Assembly (NCBI RefSeq): GCF_014395225.1
Contig: NZ_CP060723.1
Coordinates: 5,270,001-5,334,000 of the forward strand
DNA length: 64,000 bases
From: Pedobacter roseus
GTDB lineage: Bacteria > Bacteroidota > Bacteroidia > Sphingobacteriales > Sphingobacteriaceae
Direction: 5' to 3'
A model generated the notes under the pieces. It had not been told where the DNA came from. It worked only from the letters and a program-made list of their open reading frames with translations, and searched no databases. This document shows, piece after piece, positions 34,230 through 43,667 of the stretch. Position 1 is the first letter of the stretch, and the number at the start of each line of letters is the position of its first letter. A program made the position numbers and the translations under genes.

Positions 34230-36650
34230 TTAAACCTTCTTCCTCTTTTTCTTTAGATCCAGATAATCTACATAATATAAAACCTTAACCGAAAGGCTGT
34301 TATTTTGCGGTGCATTTAAAATTCCGCTCAGGTTTTTATTGTAACGCTGTGTGTAATAAGTATCGTAAGTTTCTGCCGCATCTTTATAAGAAACGGATAA
34401 CGTGCTTCCTGGAGCAAACTGCCAGGTATAAATTAAATCGATATTAAACACATTGTAATTTCTGTCCAATCCATTTAGCGGCGCTCCGGTATAATCGGTT
34501 AAATTGCCATCGGGTTTAAGCAGGTAAAATTCTTTATTTCTTCTGTCGCTCCAATAATGTCTCAACACCACTGTAAATCCCATTAAATTGGTAAAGGTAT
34601 ATTTGGCATCGAAAGAGTTTTCTACCGTTCTGCGGTCGTATCTGGAGAAAATGGCTTTATCACCCTGTGCCGTTACCCAGTTTACATAATTGTAATTCGG
34701 GTTAAAATTAAGATCTAAACCAAAAGCAATTTTATCGTTTATCCGCAGGTTTTGAAAAAAGTAAAAATTATATTCCCTGCCTTTAAAAAGTTCCTGTTCT
34801 CTGTAGCGGATGTTTCCACCAAAATTATAAGCTTTTGCGCGGTTAGGGTTGATGTATAAAACGAAGCTATAACTTTCGGGTGCTTTATATACCTGCCCGT
34901 TTCTCGATTCGTAGAAATCGTTTTTTGCAGCGGTGTAGATACCGTTTACTTCCGCCGACCAAAGATTTTTAAATTGAACATAAGGTCCGCCCTCTACAGA
35001 AAAAGTTTGGAAGCTACCTGGTGTAGCCCTCCTCGAGTATAAAACATTAAAATAGCTTAAAAACTGATTGTACCAACTGCTTGGCTTATAAACGTTATAA
35101 TGAAAATCCAGCACCTGATCTAAAAAGTTGTTATTGGTAAAAAAGCCTAAATCAGATGGGTCAAATTTATCATCTGCGTATTGCTGCGAATAACTCCAGA
35201 GGAAATTACCGCTCTGTTTACCAAATTTAAGCCCGTAACTATATCCTGTACTGGTTTCTTTACCCCGTAAATAGCTCATTTTACCTGCGCCATTAACAAA
35301 GTATTTGTTCCCTTTATTGTTCAGGTTAAACAGCAATGCCGTTACATTGGCATCGTAGGCCGAACCCTGCCTCAACACATTGGTATTGATAAATGTTGCC
35401 GAGCTATTATTTTTTAGTGATTGATCGAAAACCAAAATATTATAATTGGTAAGTGGTTGGGTTTCTACCATGCGGAGGTTACCTTGCGCATCTTCCACTT
35501 CTGTTTCCATGCTGTTGGTTATTGCATTAAAAATCCCGATCCCTAATCCTTTTGCCGTCCGCCCAGAAATTTTTGTAGCATTTAATACTTTGGCTTCGGT
35601 TTGATCTTTCACAATTTTATCACTGCCCACGCCACTATAATCGTAATAGGAAGGGATAGAACCAATACGTTTAGAATAAAAAAGATCACCCTTGTTAAAA
35701 AGCTCGGTCCCTTCGGTAAAAAACTGACGGTTTTCGTTAAATTTCACCTCAAAAGGAGTGAGGTTCAGGATCCTGTTATCTGATTGTACCTGACCGAAAT
35801 CGGGCACCAAAGTCATATCGAGGGTAAAACTGTTGTTGATCCCATACTTTACATCCATCCCGCCATTAAACCGTGATGTGGTGTTTTTCACGCCAGGTAA
35901 ATTAACGGGATAATGATTTACATAAGCGGAGATATATGGAGAAAAAGATAACCTTAATGGTGGTTTAATGTCTTTTATCCCCATCCACAATCCTTCCTGA
36001 TTGATAAAACCATTCACTTTAGGGTCAACGAAATTCCAAAAGGTTTGAAGGTTTTCCCGCTGAATCCTGCGGCTAAAGTTCAATCCCCAGTTCTGGATAT
36101 CTTTACTGGAGAAACGCAATGCCGAATAAGGAATTTTCATTTCGCAGGTCCAGCCTTTATCGTCTAATTTAACTGCACTTTCCCATACCGCATTCCAGTT
36201 GGCATCTTCATCACCTACCTGTGAGTATTTAGCATCAAACTGAACCCCTGCAGCAGTAACGAAAAAACCATTTCCGTTCATTTTATCGTAAAAAGGATCA
36301 ACAATAATTGAAATGAAATCGGCGTTACCAATATTATCCCTCGAAACCAATTCGTGAGAAACACTGTCAGGATTATCGTACATGCGGGCGTAAACATATA
36401 TTGCAACGTCATCATAAATCACCTTCATTTCGGTACGTCTATCCTGAGTTTCAATTTTTCCAGGATTTGGCCTTATCTGGATAAAATCGGTGGCAACAGG
36501 CACATCATTCCAGCATTCGTCATCTAAAACGCCGTCAATTTTAGGAATCTGGATTGTTCTTTTAGCATCTAAATGCTTTTGTTTAGAAATATCCTGCGCC
36601 TTACAGAAAGTACATATAAATATTAAAATGGGGAGGATACAGCGTTTCAT
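34230..36650 (-). CDS. DUF5916 outer-membrane protein with CBM9-like domain
   Basis: 806-residue exported protein. Signal peptide 1-18 (ends CTFCKA, cut before Q). Residues ~35-215 form a carbohydrate-binding-module-9-like beta domain (PKIDGVLDDECWNDVPVATD, VIYDDVAIYVYARMYD, WTCEMKIPYSALRF). The remainder is the DUF5916 domain with many Tyr/Asn-rich strands (FNENRQFFTEG, YSWDR-like turns) that look like an outer-membrane barrel. The family is widespread in Bacteroidota and often annotated beside peptidases or hydrolases; its role is unknown. It is the last gene on the minus strand before the convergent AraC gene, with 132 bases between the two. Confidence 0.85.
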   Translation of the reverse strand: MKRCILPILIFICTFCKAQDISKQKHLDAKRTIQIPKIDGVLDDECWNDVPVATDFIQIRPNPGKIETQDRRTEMKVIYDDVAIYVYARMYDNPDSVSHELVSRDNIGNADFISIIVDPFYDKMNGNGFFVTAAGVQFDAKYSQVGDEDANWNAVWESAVKLDDKGWTCEMKIPYSALRFSSKDIQNWGLNFSRRIQRENLQTFWNFVDPKVNGFINQEGLWMGIKDIKPPLRLSFSPYISAYVNHYPVNLPGVKNTTSRFNGGMDVKYGINNSFTLDMTLVPDFGQVQSDNRILNLTPFEVKFNENRQFFTEGTELFNKGDLFYSKRIGSIPSYYDYSGVGSDKIVKDQTEAKVLNATKISGRTAKGLGIGIFNAITNSMETEVEDAQGNLRMVETQPLTNYNILVFDQSLKNNSSATFINTNVLRQGSAYDANVTALLFNLNNKGNKYFVNGAGKMSYLRGKETSTGYSYGLKFGKQSGNFLWSYSQQYADDKFDPSDLGFFTNNNFLDQVLDFHYNVYKPSSWYNQFLSYFNVLYSRRATPGSFQTFSVEGGPYVQFKNLWSAEVNGIYTAAKNDFYESRNGQVYKAPESYSFVLYINPNRAKAYNFGGNIRYREQELFKGREYNFYFFQNLRINDKIAFGLDLNFNPNYNYVNWVTAQGDKAIFSRYDRRTVENSFDAKYTFTNLMGFTVVLRHYWSDRRNKEFYLLKPDGNLTDYTGAPLNGLDRNYNVFNIDLIYTWQFAPGSTLSVSYKDAAETYDTYYTQRYNKNLSGILNAPQNNSLSVKVLYYVDYLDLKKKRKKV

Positions 36651-36860
36651 TCGTTTAGGTTAGTTGGATATAAGACTGTTTTCGAAATAAAATGTTGCAT
36701 CAAAACTTAAATAACATCTGGGTTTATTATATTCTGACGCGGGATATGTTACAAACAGATTTAAAAAGGCAATAAAAGGTGTTACCACTTAACATTAAGC
36801 AGCAATTTTTTTTCAGGAAAAATCGGGATTATTTATTTTTAAAAAGGGCAAAACCGATAC

Positions 36861-36894
36861 AACTATTCCTGGCTCTTAAGCACCAGAAATAGTT
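36861..36894 (-). terminator. Possible terminator after the M56/BlaR1-like gene
   Basis: Inverted repeat AACTATTCCTGG (36861-36872) / CCAGAAATAGTT (36883-36894) with one mismatch and a 10-base loop, 28 bases past the stop. The following T run is weak, so termination is less certain than at other sites. Confidence 0.5.
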
Positions 36895-36921
36895 GGTTTG
36901 GTTTATTGGTCTGTTGCTTAA

Positions 36922-39078
36922 CTAATCTAACGCAAGCACTTTCATCTTGATGTAATCCTCTATAGAATTATAGTTGTGGCCCTTTTTCTTCATCGAAGCT
37001 ACAAATACAGGAGAGGTTCCGGTGGCTTTTGCCGAGATGATATCATCTACACTTAAATTCTTAAAACCTAGTTTTTTAAACTCGCTAAAATCAGAAGCAG
37101 CTACGCTTAAAGATTTCAATGATATAACCTGATCGGCGGTTAAACCTGTTAGGCCAGCTGTTTTAAAACTTGCAAAATACTCGGGGGTAACCCCTAACGA
37201 TTTCATGGCAATCAGGTTATCGTCAGAAACCTTTAGCCCCTGGGCCGAAAAACCTGCGTAATAATCGGCAGTAACACCTAACGATTTCAGGGCGATCAGG
37301 TTATCTTCAGAAACTTTTAAGCCCTGAGCCGAAAAGCTTTTGGCATAATCAGGAGAAATATTCATCACTTTCCTGGTAATCAACCTGCTCAGTTTTTCAT
37401 CCTCATCAGTATCCTCTGTTGTATTCTTCTGAGGAGTTTTGCCCAGCTTAGCTTTTACTGAGGTTGTTTGTACATTCGTTGCACGGCTTTCCTCATCGGC
37501 AGATTTTGCATTTTTCAGGTACTCGCCTGTAATGCCCTGCGATTTAAAGGTGATCATTTTATCAGCTGTTATTTTGGTAAAGCCTGATTCTTTAATGCCT
37601 TTTACAAAATCAGCATCTACATTTAAAGCTTTTAATGGGATTAGCTCGGCCAAAGTTAAATTTGCCAAACCTGCTGTTTTTAACGATTTAATGTATTCAG
37701 GAGTTACGTTCAAAGCAACCAAAGGGATTAAGTTATCTTTAGAAATACCATCGTAACCCAAAGCTTTTATACCGGCAACATAGCTTCTCTTTACATTGAT
37801 CATAAAAAATACCAGGTTATCTCTTGTTTTGATATTGGTTACACCTTGTTTGGTAAGGAAACTGGTAAAATCTGCATTAGAACTAAATTTGTAAGTACCC
37901 ATGCCGGTATTGTTTTCAAATTTTCCGGTAAAGTTCATGGTGCCGGCATCGCGGGTAACCGAAAATGTTCCTTCGTTTCCCCTTGGCAGGTTTTTAAGTT
38001 CTGCCAGCGAAAAAGACTGGCTGCTGTTGTTGTTTTTACCGTCTTCGTCTGATTCAAAACGGATATTTACTTTATCTCCATTGATGGTGGCAAACCAGGT
38101 GCCATCCTCTTCCATCGAATTAAATTTTTCACTCTTTTTTACCTGAGGACTATTTTTCCCATAAGCCACCGGCTCGTTAAGGAAAGCGATAAATACCAAA
38201 AACAAGGGTACAATAAAGAGGTATTTCCAGGTAGAATTTACGTTTGATTTTTTTGCGTTCATCATAACTAATCTTTTTTTAAGGATGGATTGATTGTAAT
38301 TAGTGGTTAAACTAACCGGAAAATGTGGTGCCGACACTTTTACCAGACTCATTTTATAGCTCATTGGTTCTATATCAGAGTTGGCCAGCAGTTCATTATC
38401 TGTCAAAAATTCGAGGTTATCTTCCATTGCCTTCCTGTACATCCAGGCAAAGGGATTAAACCACTGAAAAACCAGGGCCAGTTCGGCGATTAAAATATCA
38501 TAGCTATGCCCTTGCTGGATATGGATTTTTTCGTGCAGGATAATTTGGTTGTAGGTATCCCAATCATATTTTTCGGGATTGATAAAAATGTTGTTGGCAA
38601 ACGAGCAGGGTGCCTGATTGCCGGCCAGTTCAACAATTCTGAAACGGCCATCAATAATTACAGGTCTGGAATAAGCACGATAGAGCAAAACACAAAGCTG
38701 AAAAACAAAATTGATCGCAAATACAGCTACCCCAAGCCAATAAGCCCACAACACCAGCTTTAGGATAGAAATATCTTTAAAGAAAGAACCCTTGATATTG
38801 TTTTCTGTGCTGCTTTTAGCCTTTACCGCCGGCTTTTGCTGAGGTACGTCTACCACAGGTGCCATTGGTTCATTTATGGTAAGAGGAATTTCTATACTCG
38901 CCTTTCTGAATGAAAATTGTGCCGGCACCGGCATTAAAGGCAGGCTAAAAGAAAGTACCAAACATACCAGCAGTACGTACCTGTTTAAAGGAAAAAAGGT
39001 TTCATTTTGCAACAAAAGCTTATAAAATAACAGGCAACCTGTTAAAATCAGGGCCACACTCAACACGTAGAACATCAT
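36922..39078 (-). CDS. M56-family (BlaR1/MecR1-like) membrane sensor peptidase with tandem C-terminal repeats
   Basis: 718 residues. N-terminal ~315 residues: four likely membrane helices (around 2-22, 32-50, 106-135 and 287-305) and the M56 zinc motif HEKIH (182-186) with FLTDNELL downstream, as in BlaR1/MecR1, which cleave the BlaI repressor when a signal is sensed. The outer part is not a penicillin-binding domain: instead ~425-718 contain about nine imperfect 28-29-residue repeats of the type NVTPEYIKSLKTAGL ... LIPLKAL. The gene overlaps blaI by four bases (ATGA). The pair therefore forms a signalling switch whose inducer is unknown; beta-lactam sensing is not supported because the sensor domain is absent. 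Confidence 0.88.
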   Translation of the reverse strand: MMFYVLSVALILTGCLLFYKLLLQNETFFPLNRYVLLVCLVLSFSLPLMPVPAQFSFRKASIEIPLTINEPMAPVVDVPQQKPAVKAKSSTENNIKGSFFKDISILKLVLWAYWLGVAVFAINFVFQLCVLLYRAYSRPVIIDGRFRIVELAGNQAPCSFANNIFINPEKYDWDTYNQIILHEKIHIQQGHSYDILIAELALVFQWFNPFAWMYRKAMEDNLEFLTDNELLANSDIEPMSYKMSLVKVSAPHFPVSLTTNYNQSILKKRLVMMNAKKSNVNSTWKYLFIVPLFLVFIAFLNEPVAYGKNSPQVKKSEKFNSMEEDGTWFATINGDKVNIRFESDEDGKNNNSSQSFSLAELKNLPRGNEGTFSVTRDAGTMNFTGKFENNTGMGTYKFSSNADFTSFLTKQGVTNIKTRDNLVFFMINVKRSYVAGIKALGYDGISKDNLIPLVALNVTPEYIKSLKTAGLANLTLAELIPLKALNVDADFVKGIKESGFTKITADKMITFKSQGITGEYLKNAKSADEESRATNVQTTSVKAKLGKTPQKNTTEDTDEDEKLSRLITRKVMNISPDYAKSFSAQGLKVSEDNLIALKSLGVTADYYAGFSAQGLKVSDDNLIAMKSLGVTPEYFASFKTAGLTGLTADQVISLKSLSVAASDFSEFKKLGFKNLSVDDIISAKATGTSPVFVASMKKKGHNYNSIEDYIKMKVLALD

Positions 39079-39437
39079 GGTTTCTTTGTTTTAATGAGGT
39101 TAACAATTTCAGTTAATTCGTCTTCTGATAAGTTTTGTTCTTTGGCAAAAAAGGCCAGCATACGCGGATAAGAATTGTCGAAGTATTGACTTACCACATC
39201 CTTTAATGCGTGCTTCTGGTATTCTTCCCGTCCAATAACCGGGAAATAACAAAACATATTGCCAACTACATCATGACCCAAAAATCCTTTTTCCTCTAAA
39301 ATTTTCACCATCGTAGCTACGCTGTTGTAATGAGGCTTAGGTTCGGGCAGCAAAGGGATAATATCCCTGATAAAGGCCTTCTCTACGTCCCAAAACACCT
39401 GCATAATTTGTTCTTCTCTTTTTGCTAGTTTGATCAT
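39075..39437 (-). CDS. BlaI/MecI/CopY-family transcriptional repressor
   Basis: 120-residue winged-helix repressor. The start at ATG 39435-39437 gives the family N-terminus MIKLAKREEQIMQVFWDVEKAF; an upstream in-frame Met would add seven residues. Motifs: IRDIIPLL, NSVATMVKILEEKGFLGHD (recognition helix and wing) and a C-terminal dimer helix (LSEDELTEIVNLIKTKK). It overlaps the M56 gene by 4 bases. The palindrome immediately upstream (39483-39502) is the expected operator, so the operon is probably autoregulated and relieved by M56-dependent cleavage. Confidence 0.92.
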   Translation of the reverse strand: MIKLAKREEQIMQVFWDVEKAFIRDIIPLLPEPKPHYNSVATMVKILEEKGFLGHDVVGNMFCYFPVIGREEYQKHALKDVVSQYFDNSYPRMLAFFAKEQNLSEDELTEIVNLIKTKKP

Positions 39438-39464
39438 GTTGTAAAAATTGATAAACAAACATAC

Positions 39465-39502
39465 TACTAATTTATTAATAGCAATACTAATCGATTAGTA
39501 TT
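39465..39502. promoter_or_regulatory. Tandem BlaI-type operator
   Basis: A perfect 20-bp palindrome AATACTAATCGATTAGTATT (39483-39502) lies 46 bases upstream of the blaI start, next to a second, imperfect dyad TACTAATTTATTAATA (39465-39480). Both share the half-site ACTAAT. Two adjacent dyads fit binding of two BlaI dimers. The divergent ffh gene starts 143 bases further on, so it might also be touched. Confidence 0.75.
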
Positions 39503-39611
39503 AATGTAACTTTAGCGTTACGATTAATTTTGAAATGCCTATATTTTTAATAATCAGGTCTTAAAATTGCCGTTTAATTACGATTGAACTCTCTTTTAGG
39601 CAAAAAAACAA

Positions 39612-39619
39612 TATCTTTG
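39612..39619 (+). promoter_or_regulatory. -7 box TATCTTTG upstream of ffh
   Basis: Exact match to the Bacteroidota -7 consensus TAnnTTTG (in TATCTTTGC), 25 bases before the ffh ATG. A -33 TTG at normal distance is not evident. Confidence 0.55.
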
Positions 39620-39644
39620 CATTTACAAAAATTTGTACCCAATT

Positions 39645-40982
39645 ATGTTTGATAATTTACAGGACAAGCTAGACAGAGCGTTTAAAGTATTAAAAGGACA
39701 AGGCAGCATTACGGAAATCAACGTGGCAGAAACCATGAAAGAAATCCGCAAAGCGTTATTGGATGCCGACGTAAATTATAAAACAGCAAAAGCATTTACT
39801 GATGATGTAAGACAAAAAGCATTAGGACAAAATGTACTAACGGCGGTTTCTCCGGGTCAGTTGCTTACCAAAATCATGAACGACGAACTTGCGGCCTTAA
39901 TGGGTGGCGAAGTTACCGAGTTAGATACCAAAGCAAATCCTACCATTATATTAATAGCAGGTTTAAACGGTGCAGGTAAAACAACCTTCGCAGGTAAACT
40001 GGCATTACACTTAAAAGGTAAAGGCAAAAAACCTTTATTAGTGGCCGGCGATATGTATCGCCCGGCGGCTGTAGATCAATTGGAGGTTTTAGGAACTTCT
40101 GTTGGCGTTTCGGTTTATGCCAACCGCGATTCGAAAGATCCTGTTGGTATTGCCCTGGAAGGTATAGCGCATGGTAAACAAAACGGAAATAATGTAATCA
40201 TCATCGATACAGCTGGTCGTTTGGCCATTGATGAATCGTTGATGAACGAAATTTCGGAGGTAAAAGCTAAAACTCAGCCTCACGAGATTTTATTCGTAGT
40301 AGATTCGATGACCGGGCAGGATGCGGTAAATACAGCCAAAGTATTTAACGACCGTTTAGATTTTACTGGTGTTGTTTTAACCAAATTAGATGGTGATACC
40401 CGCGGTGGTGCAGCCCTTTCGATTAAATCGGTGGTAAACAAACCGATTAAATTTATTGGTACTGGTGAGAAAATGGAAGCACTTGATGTTTTCTATCCAG
40501 ATCGTATGGCATCGCGTATTTTGGGTATGGGTGATGTGGTTTCACTTGTTGAGCGTGCACAGATGCAGTTCGATGAGAAAGAGGCAGCAGAACTTCAGAA
40601 AAAAATCCGCAAGAACAAATTCGATTTCAACGATTTCTATAACCAGATCCAGCAGATCAAGAAAATGGGTAATATGAAAGATTTGATGGGCATGATACCT
40701 GGTGTAGGTAAAATGATGAAGAATGTGGATATCCAGGATGATGCTTTTAAATCGATCGAAGCGATTATCAATTCGATGACGCCATTTGAGAAAGAAAATC
40801 CGGATGCCATCCAACAAAGCCGCCGTTTACGCATTGCAAAAGGCTCCGGCAGCAAGGTTGAGGAAGTAACCAAGCTGATTAAACAGTTCGAAGATATGCG
40901 TAAAATGATGAAGCAGTTTTCTAACCCGGCAGCCGCAGCAGCCATGATGAAAGGTATGCCTAAAATGCCTTTTGGAAGATAG
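39645..40982 (+). CDS. ffh: Signal recognition particle protein Ffh (SRP54)
   Basis: GTPase that, with 4.5S RNA, targets nascent membrane and secreted proteins to the translocon. 445 residues from the ATG at 39645 (an in-frame TTG four codons upstream is rejected). N-terminal helical bundle; G domain with G1 GLNGAGKTTFAGKLALHLK, DMYRPAAVDQL, G3 DTAGR, G4 TKLDGD followed by TRGGAALS; C-terminal methionine-rich M domain (GNMKDLMGMIPGVGKMMK, AAAMMKGMPKMPFGR) that binds signal peptides and RNA. The gene is monocistronic; the SRP RNA gene is not in this window. Confidence 0.97.
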   Translation: MFDNLQDKLDRAFKVLKGQGSITEINVAETMKEIRKALLDADVNYKTAKAFTDDVRQKALGQNVLTAVSPGQLLTKIMNDELAALMGGEVTELDTKANPTIILIAGLNGAGKTTFAGKLALHLKGKGKKPLLVAGDMYRPAAVDQLEVLGTSVGVSVYANRDSKDPVGIALEGIAHGKQNGNNVIIIDTAGRLAIDESLMNEISEVKAKTQPHEILFVVDSMTGQDAVNTAKVFNDRLDFTGVVLTKLDGDTRGGAALSIKSVVNKPIKFIGTGEKMEALDVFYPDRMASRILGMGDVVSLVERAQMQFDEKEAAELQKKIRKNKFDFNDFYNQIQQIKKMGNMKDLMGMIPGVGKMMKNVDIQDDAFKSIEAIINSMTPFEKENPDAIQQSRRLRIAKGSGSKVEEVTKLIKQFEDMRKMMKQFSNPAAAAAMMKGMPKMPFGR

Positions 40983-41102
40983 GTTTTAGCTTAAAGCGAA
41001 AATACATATTGCAAATATTTAAATCCTGATCAGAAATGGTTGGGATTTTTGGTTTTATAGGTTTTGGAAATGAGTGTTCAGCATTCCATGGCGGGCTTAA
41101 GC

Positions 41103-41153
41103 CCTGCTTTCCCTGCTGCCGATAGAAGAAATCGGCATTCGTACAATCAGGTT
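41103..41153 (-). repeat. Dispersed intergenic element, copy 2 (minus orientation)
   Basis: On the minus strand: AAACCTGATTG, then the hairpin GCCGATTTCTTCTATCGGC, then AGCAGGGAAAGCAGGG. The word order (AAACCTGAT..., hairpin, AGCAGG) follows the copies at 26971 and 61944. It fills most of the 370-base spacer between ffh and yifB. Confidence 0.5.
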
Positions 41154-41355
41154 TATTTAACAAAGCTTGTTGCTTAATTTAGCTAGAACTTCAAAATCAA
41201 ATAGCGCAATCAGCTTCCTTCCTTAATTCAAGGCCCGCTAGGGAGTGGTTGCAAGATGTTATAATTTTAGTCAGTAATTAAAAAATTACTATCTTAGCAT
41301 AAATCACTATTCGTCCCGAATAATTTACATCCTGCTTTTATTTAATAAAAAATTA
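41154..41355. other. Spacer upstream of the YifB gene
   Basis: About 200 non-coding bases. The only sequence worth naming is TATCTTAG (41290-41297), a one-mismatch -7 box 58 bases before the ATG at 41356. Confidence 0.35.
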
Positions 41356-42894
41356 ATGCTTGTAAAAACATACGGGAGTGCTGTTTATGGCGTAAATGCA
41401 CTAACCATAACCATCGAAGTGAACATCAGTGCAGGTGCCAAATATTACATGGTGGGCCTGCCTGATAATGCAGTAAAAGAAAGCCTGCGGCGTGTAGCCA
41501 GTGCCATCAATATTTCAGGCCTGCGTATGCCGAAACAAAAAATTGTGGTCAATCTGGCGCCTGCCGACATTAAAAAAGAAGGCTCTTCTTATGATCTGCC
41601 CATTGCCATCGGTATTTTAGCCGCATCAGGGCAAATTCCTAATGAAGATCTCGAGAACTATTTCATTATGGGCGAACTCTCTTTAGATGGAAGTATACAA
41701 CCGATAAAAGGCGCTTTACCCATCGCCATACAGGCCCAGCAAGATGGTTTTAAAGGTTTCATCTTACCCAAACAAAATGTGCGTGAGGCTGCCGTTGTTG
41801 ATGGCTTGGAAGCTTATGGCGTAGATAACCTTGCACAGGTTGCCGCTTTTTTTAATAAAACCGAAACGCTGGAACAAGTTAAAATTGATACGAAAGAAGA
41901 ATTCTTAAAAAACATCAATAATTACGAACACGATTTCTCTGATGTTAAAGGACAGGAGAATATTAAGCGGGCGCTCGAAATTGCTGCCGCAGGTGGCCAT
42001 AACGTGATACTGATCGGTCCGCCCGGAGCGGGTAAAACTATGCTTGCCAAACGCCTGCCCACCATTTTGCCGCCCTTAAATTTAGGCGAAGCCTTAGAAA
42101 CTACAAAAATCCACTCTGTAGCCGGAAAACTTTCTGCAACCGACTCGCTAATGACCTCAAGGCCATACCGTTCGCCGCACCATACCATTAGCGATGTAGC
42201 TTTGGTAGGAGGTGGGATAAATCCACAGCCTGGCGAAATATCACTCGCACATAACGGTGTGTTATTTCTGGATGAACTGCCTGAATTTAAACGCACTGTT
42301 TTAGAAGTGATGCGCCAACCATTGGAAGACCGGAAAGTGGCCATTTCGAGGGCGAGGTTTTCGGTAGAATATCCAGCCAGTTTTATGCTGGTAGCTTCTA
42401 TGAACCCCTGCCCATGTGGATTTTACAATCACCCTGAAAAAGACTGCGTTTGTGCACCCGGTGTCGTTCAAAAATACCTGAGTAAAATATCCGGACCACT
42501 TTTAGACCGTATAGACCTGCACGTAGAAGTTACCCCTGTTAATTTTACGTCTTTAGCATCTTCAGAGGATGCCGAAAAAAGCGACATCATCAGGAACCGT
42601 GTAATTAAAGCCAGGGAAATTCAGGATAAACGTTTTGTGGATAAACCCGAGCTACATTATAATGCACAAATGAGTCCAAAGATGGTACGCAAAGTCTGTC
42701 AGATTAATGAGGAGGGGATTATGCTTTTAAAAACAGCTATGGAACGCCTGGGTTTATCTGCCCGGGCTTACGATAGGATTTTAAAAGTGGCGCGTACCAT
42801 TGCGGATCTCGCTGGAAGCGAGAATGTAGAAATCGAACACCTTGCCGAATCCATTAATTATAGGAGTTTAGATCGGGACGGCTGGGCGGGATAA
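41356..42894 (+). CDS. YifB/ComM-family Mg-chelatase-like AAA ATPase
   Basis: 512 residues. N-terminal Lon-like fold domain (GLPDNAVKESLRRVASAI, DLPIAIGILAASGQI), then an AAA+ ATPase with Walker A GPPGAGKT (221-228), Walker B LFLDELPEFKR, a Cys-rich segment (CPCGFYNHPEKDCVCAPG) and sensor motif LLDRIDLHVEV, and the C-terminal Mg_chelatase_C helix bundle (RDGWAG end). ComM homologues act as helicases that extend branch migration during natural transformation; in other bacteria the role is less clear. Start at the only well-placed Met. It stands alone between spacers. Confidence 0.93.
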   Translation: MLVKTYGSAVYGVNALTITIEVNISAGAKYYMVGLPDNAVKESLRRVASAINISGLRMPKQKIVVNLAPADIKKEGSSYDLPIAIGILAASGQIPNEDLENYFIMGELSLDGSIQPIKGALPIAIQAQQDGFKGFILPKQNVREAAVVDGLEAYGVDNLAQVAAFFNKTETLEQVKIDTKEEFLKNINNYEHDFSDVKGQENIKRALEIAAAGGHNVILIGPPGAGKTMLAKRLPTILPPLNLGEALETTKIHSVAGKLSATDSLMTSRPYRSPHHTISDVALVGGGINPQPGEISLAHNGVLFLDELPEFKRTVLEVMRQPLEDRKVAISRARFSVEYPASFMLVASMNPCPCGFYNHPEKDCVCAPGVVQKYLSKISGPLLDRIDLHVEVTPVNFTSLASSEDAEKSDIIRNRVIKAREIQDKRFVDKPELHYNAQMSPKMVRKVCQINEEGIMLLKTAMERLGLSARAYDRILKVARTIADLAGSENVEIEHLAESINYRSLDRDGWAG

Positions 42895-42979
42895 ATGGTC
42901 CATTCTTTCACAAAAATTGACTTTTAAATTTATTTGTATCATAATAAGCATTATGTTTATTGATCTACAAACATCCGCT

Positions 42980-43648
42980 ATGAAAAAAATATCCCTTGCA
43001 TTTTTCAGCTTATTAATATTCCTTAACTGTAGCGGGCAAACACTACCCGATTTTAATCCACCCAAAAATTATAAAATGGTTCTCGAAACCAAAGGCGATT
43101 TAAATAAAGATGGCATTGACGAAGTGGTATATGCTTTTGATACAGACAAAACCGATGGAAAAGACGGTTTAAAAAGAATCCTCTATATCTGTAAACGGGT
43201 TGACGGTAAAATTAAACTGTGGAAAAGCAACAATACCATTTTGCGGAGCAATAAAGATTGTGGCTTTTGTGTAGATGCCGGCGTAAACCTCTCGATAAAA
43301 ATTAAAAACAATACCCTGATTACTGAACAAACGGTTAACCACAACAGCAGGCATTACAGTACCTGGAAAAACATTTACCGTTATCAAAACAACGATTGGT
43401 TTGTGATCGGTTCTACAATGAACGACTACGATACCTGCGATTTTGATTACAAATACGATATTAATTTCTCGACCAAGCAAGTGAGCGTGGCTTACACTTA
43501 CGGAACCTGTGATGAAGACAAAAAAATACCAAAAGATAGTTTTTACAATTTTAAATATCCGTTTAAAGCCATTCCCAAAATGGATGATTTTGCTCCCGGC
43601 AGGGCTGAATTAAAAATCCCGAAATCAGATCGCAATTTCTATTATTAA
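42980..43648 (+). CDS. Small exported protein with Asp/Asn calcium-loop-like motif, unknown function
   Basis: 222 residues from the ATG at 42980, which opens a signal peptide (MKKISLAFFSLLIFLNCSG, cut probably before Q20). Residues ~38-48 read KGDLNKDGIDEVV, the D-x-N-x-D-G-x-x-(D/E) pattern of FG-GAP/VCBS-type calcium loops. Four Cys in NKDCGFCVDAG and YDTCDFDYKYD could form disulfides. The start of the open frame lies 21 codons upstream but without a signal. First of three consecutive genes (to 45044) with the same build. No named family recognised. Confidence 0.65.
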   Translation: MKKISLAFFSLLIFLNCSGQTLPDFNPPKNYKMVLETKGDLNKDGIDEVVYAFDTDKTDGKDGLKRILYICKRVDGKIKLWKSNNTILRSNKDCGFCVDAGVNLSIKIKNNTLITEQTVNHNSRHYSTWKNIYRYQNNDWFVIGSTMNDYDTCDFDYKYDINFSTKQVSVAYTYGTCDEDKKIPKDSFYNFKYPFKAIPKMDDFAPGRAELKIPKSDRNFYY

Positions 43649-43667
43649 GCTTTCATCAACATTATCC

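Noticed and set aside
36922..39437. Beta-lactam resistance sensor
   Set aside because: The M56 protein lacks a penicillin-binding sensor domain and no beta-lactamase gene is near; BlaI/M56 pairs control many other functions.
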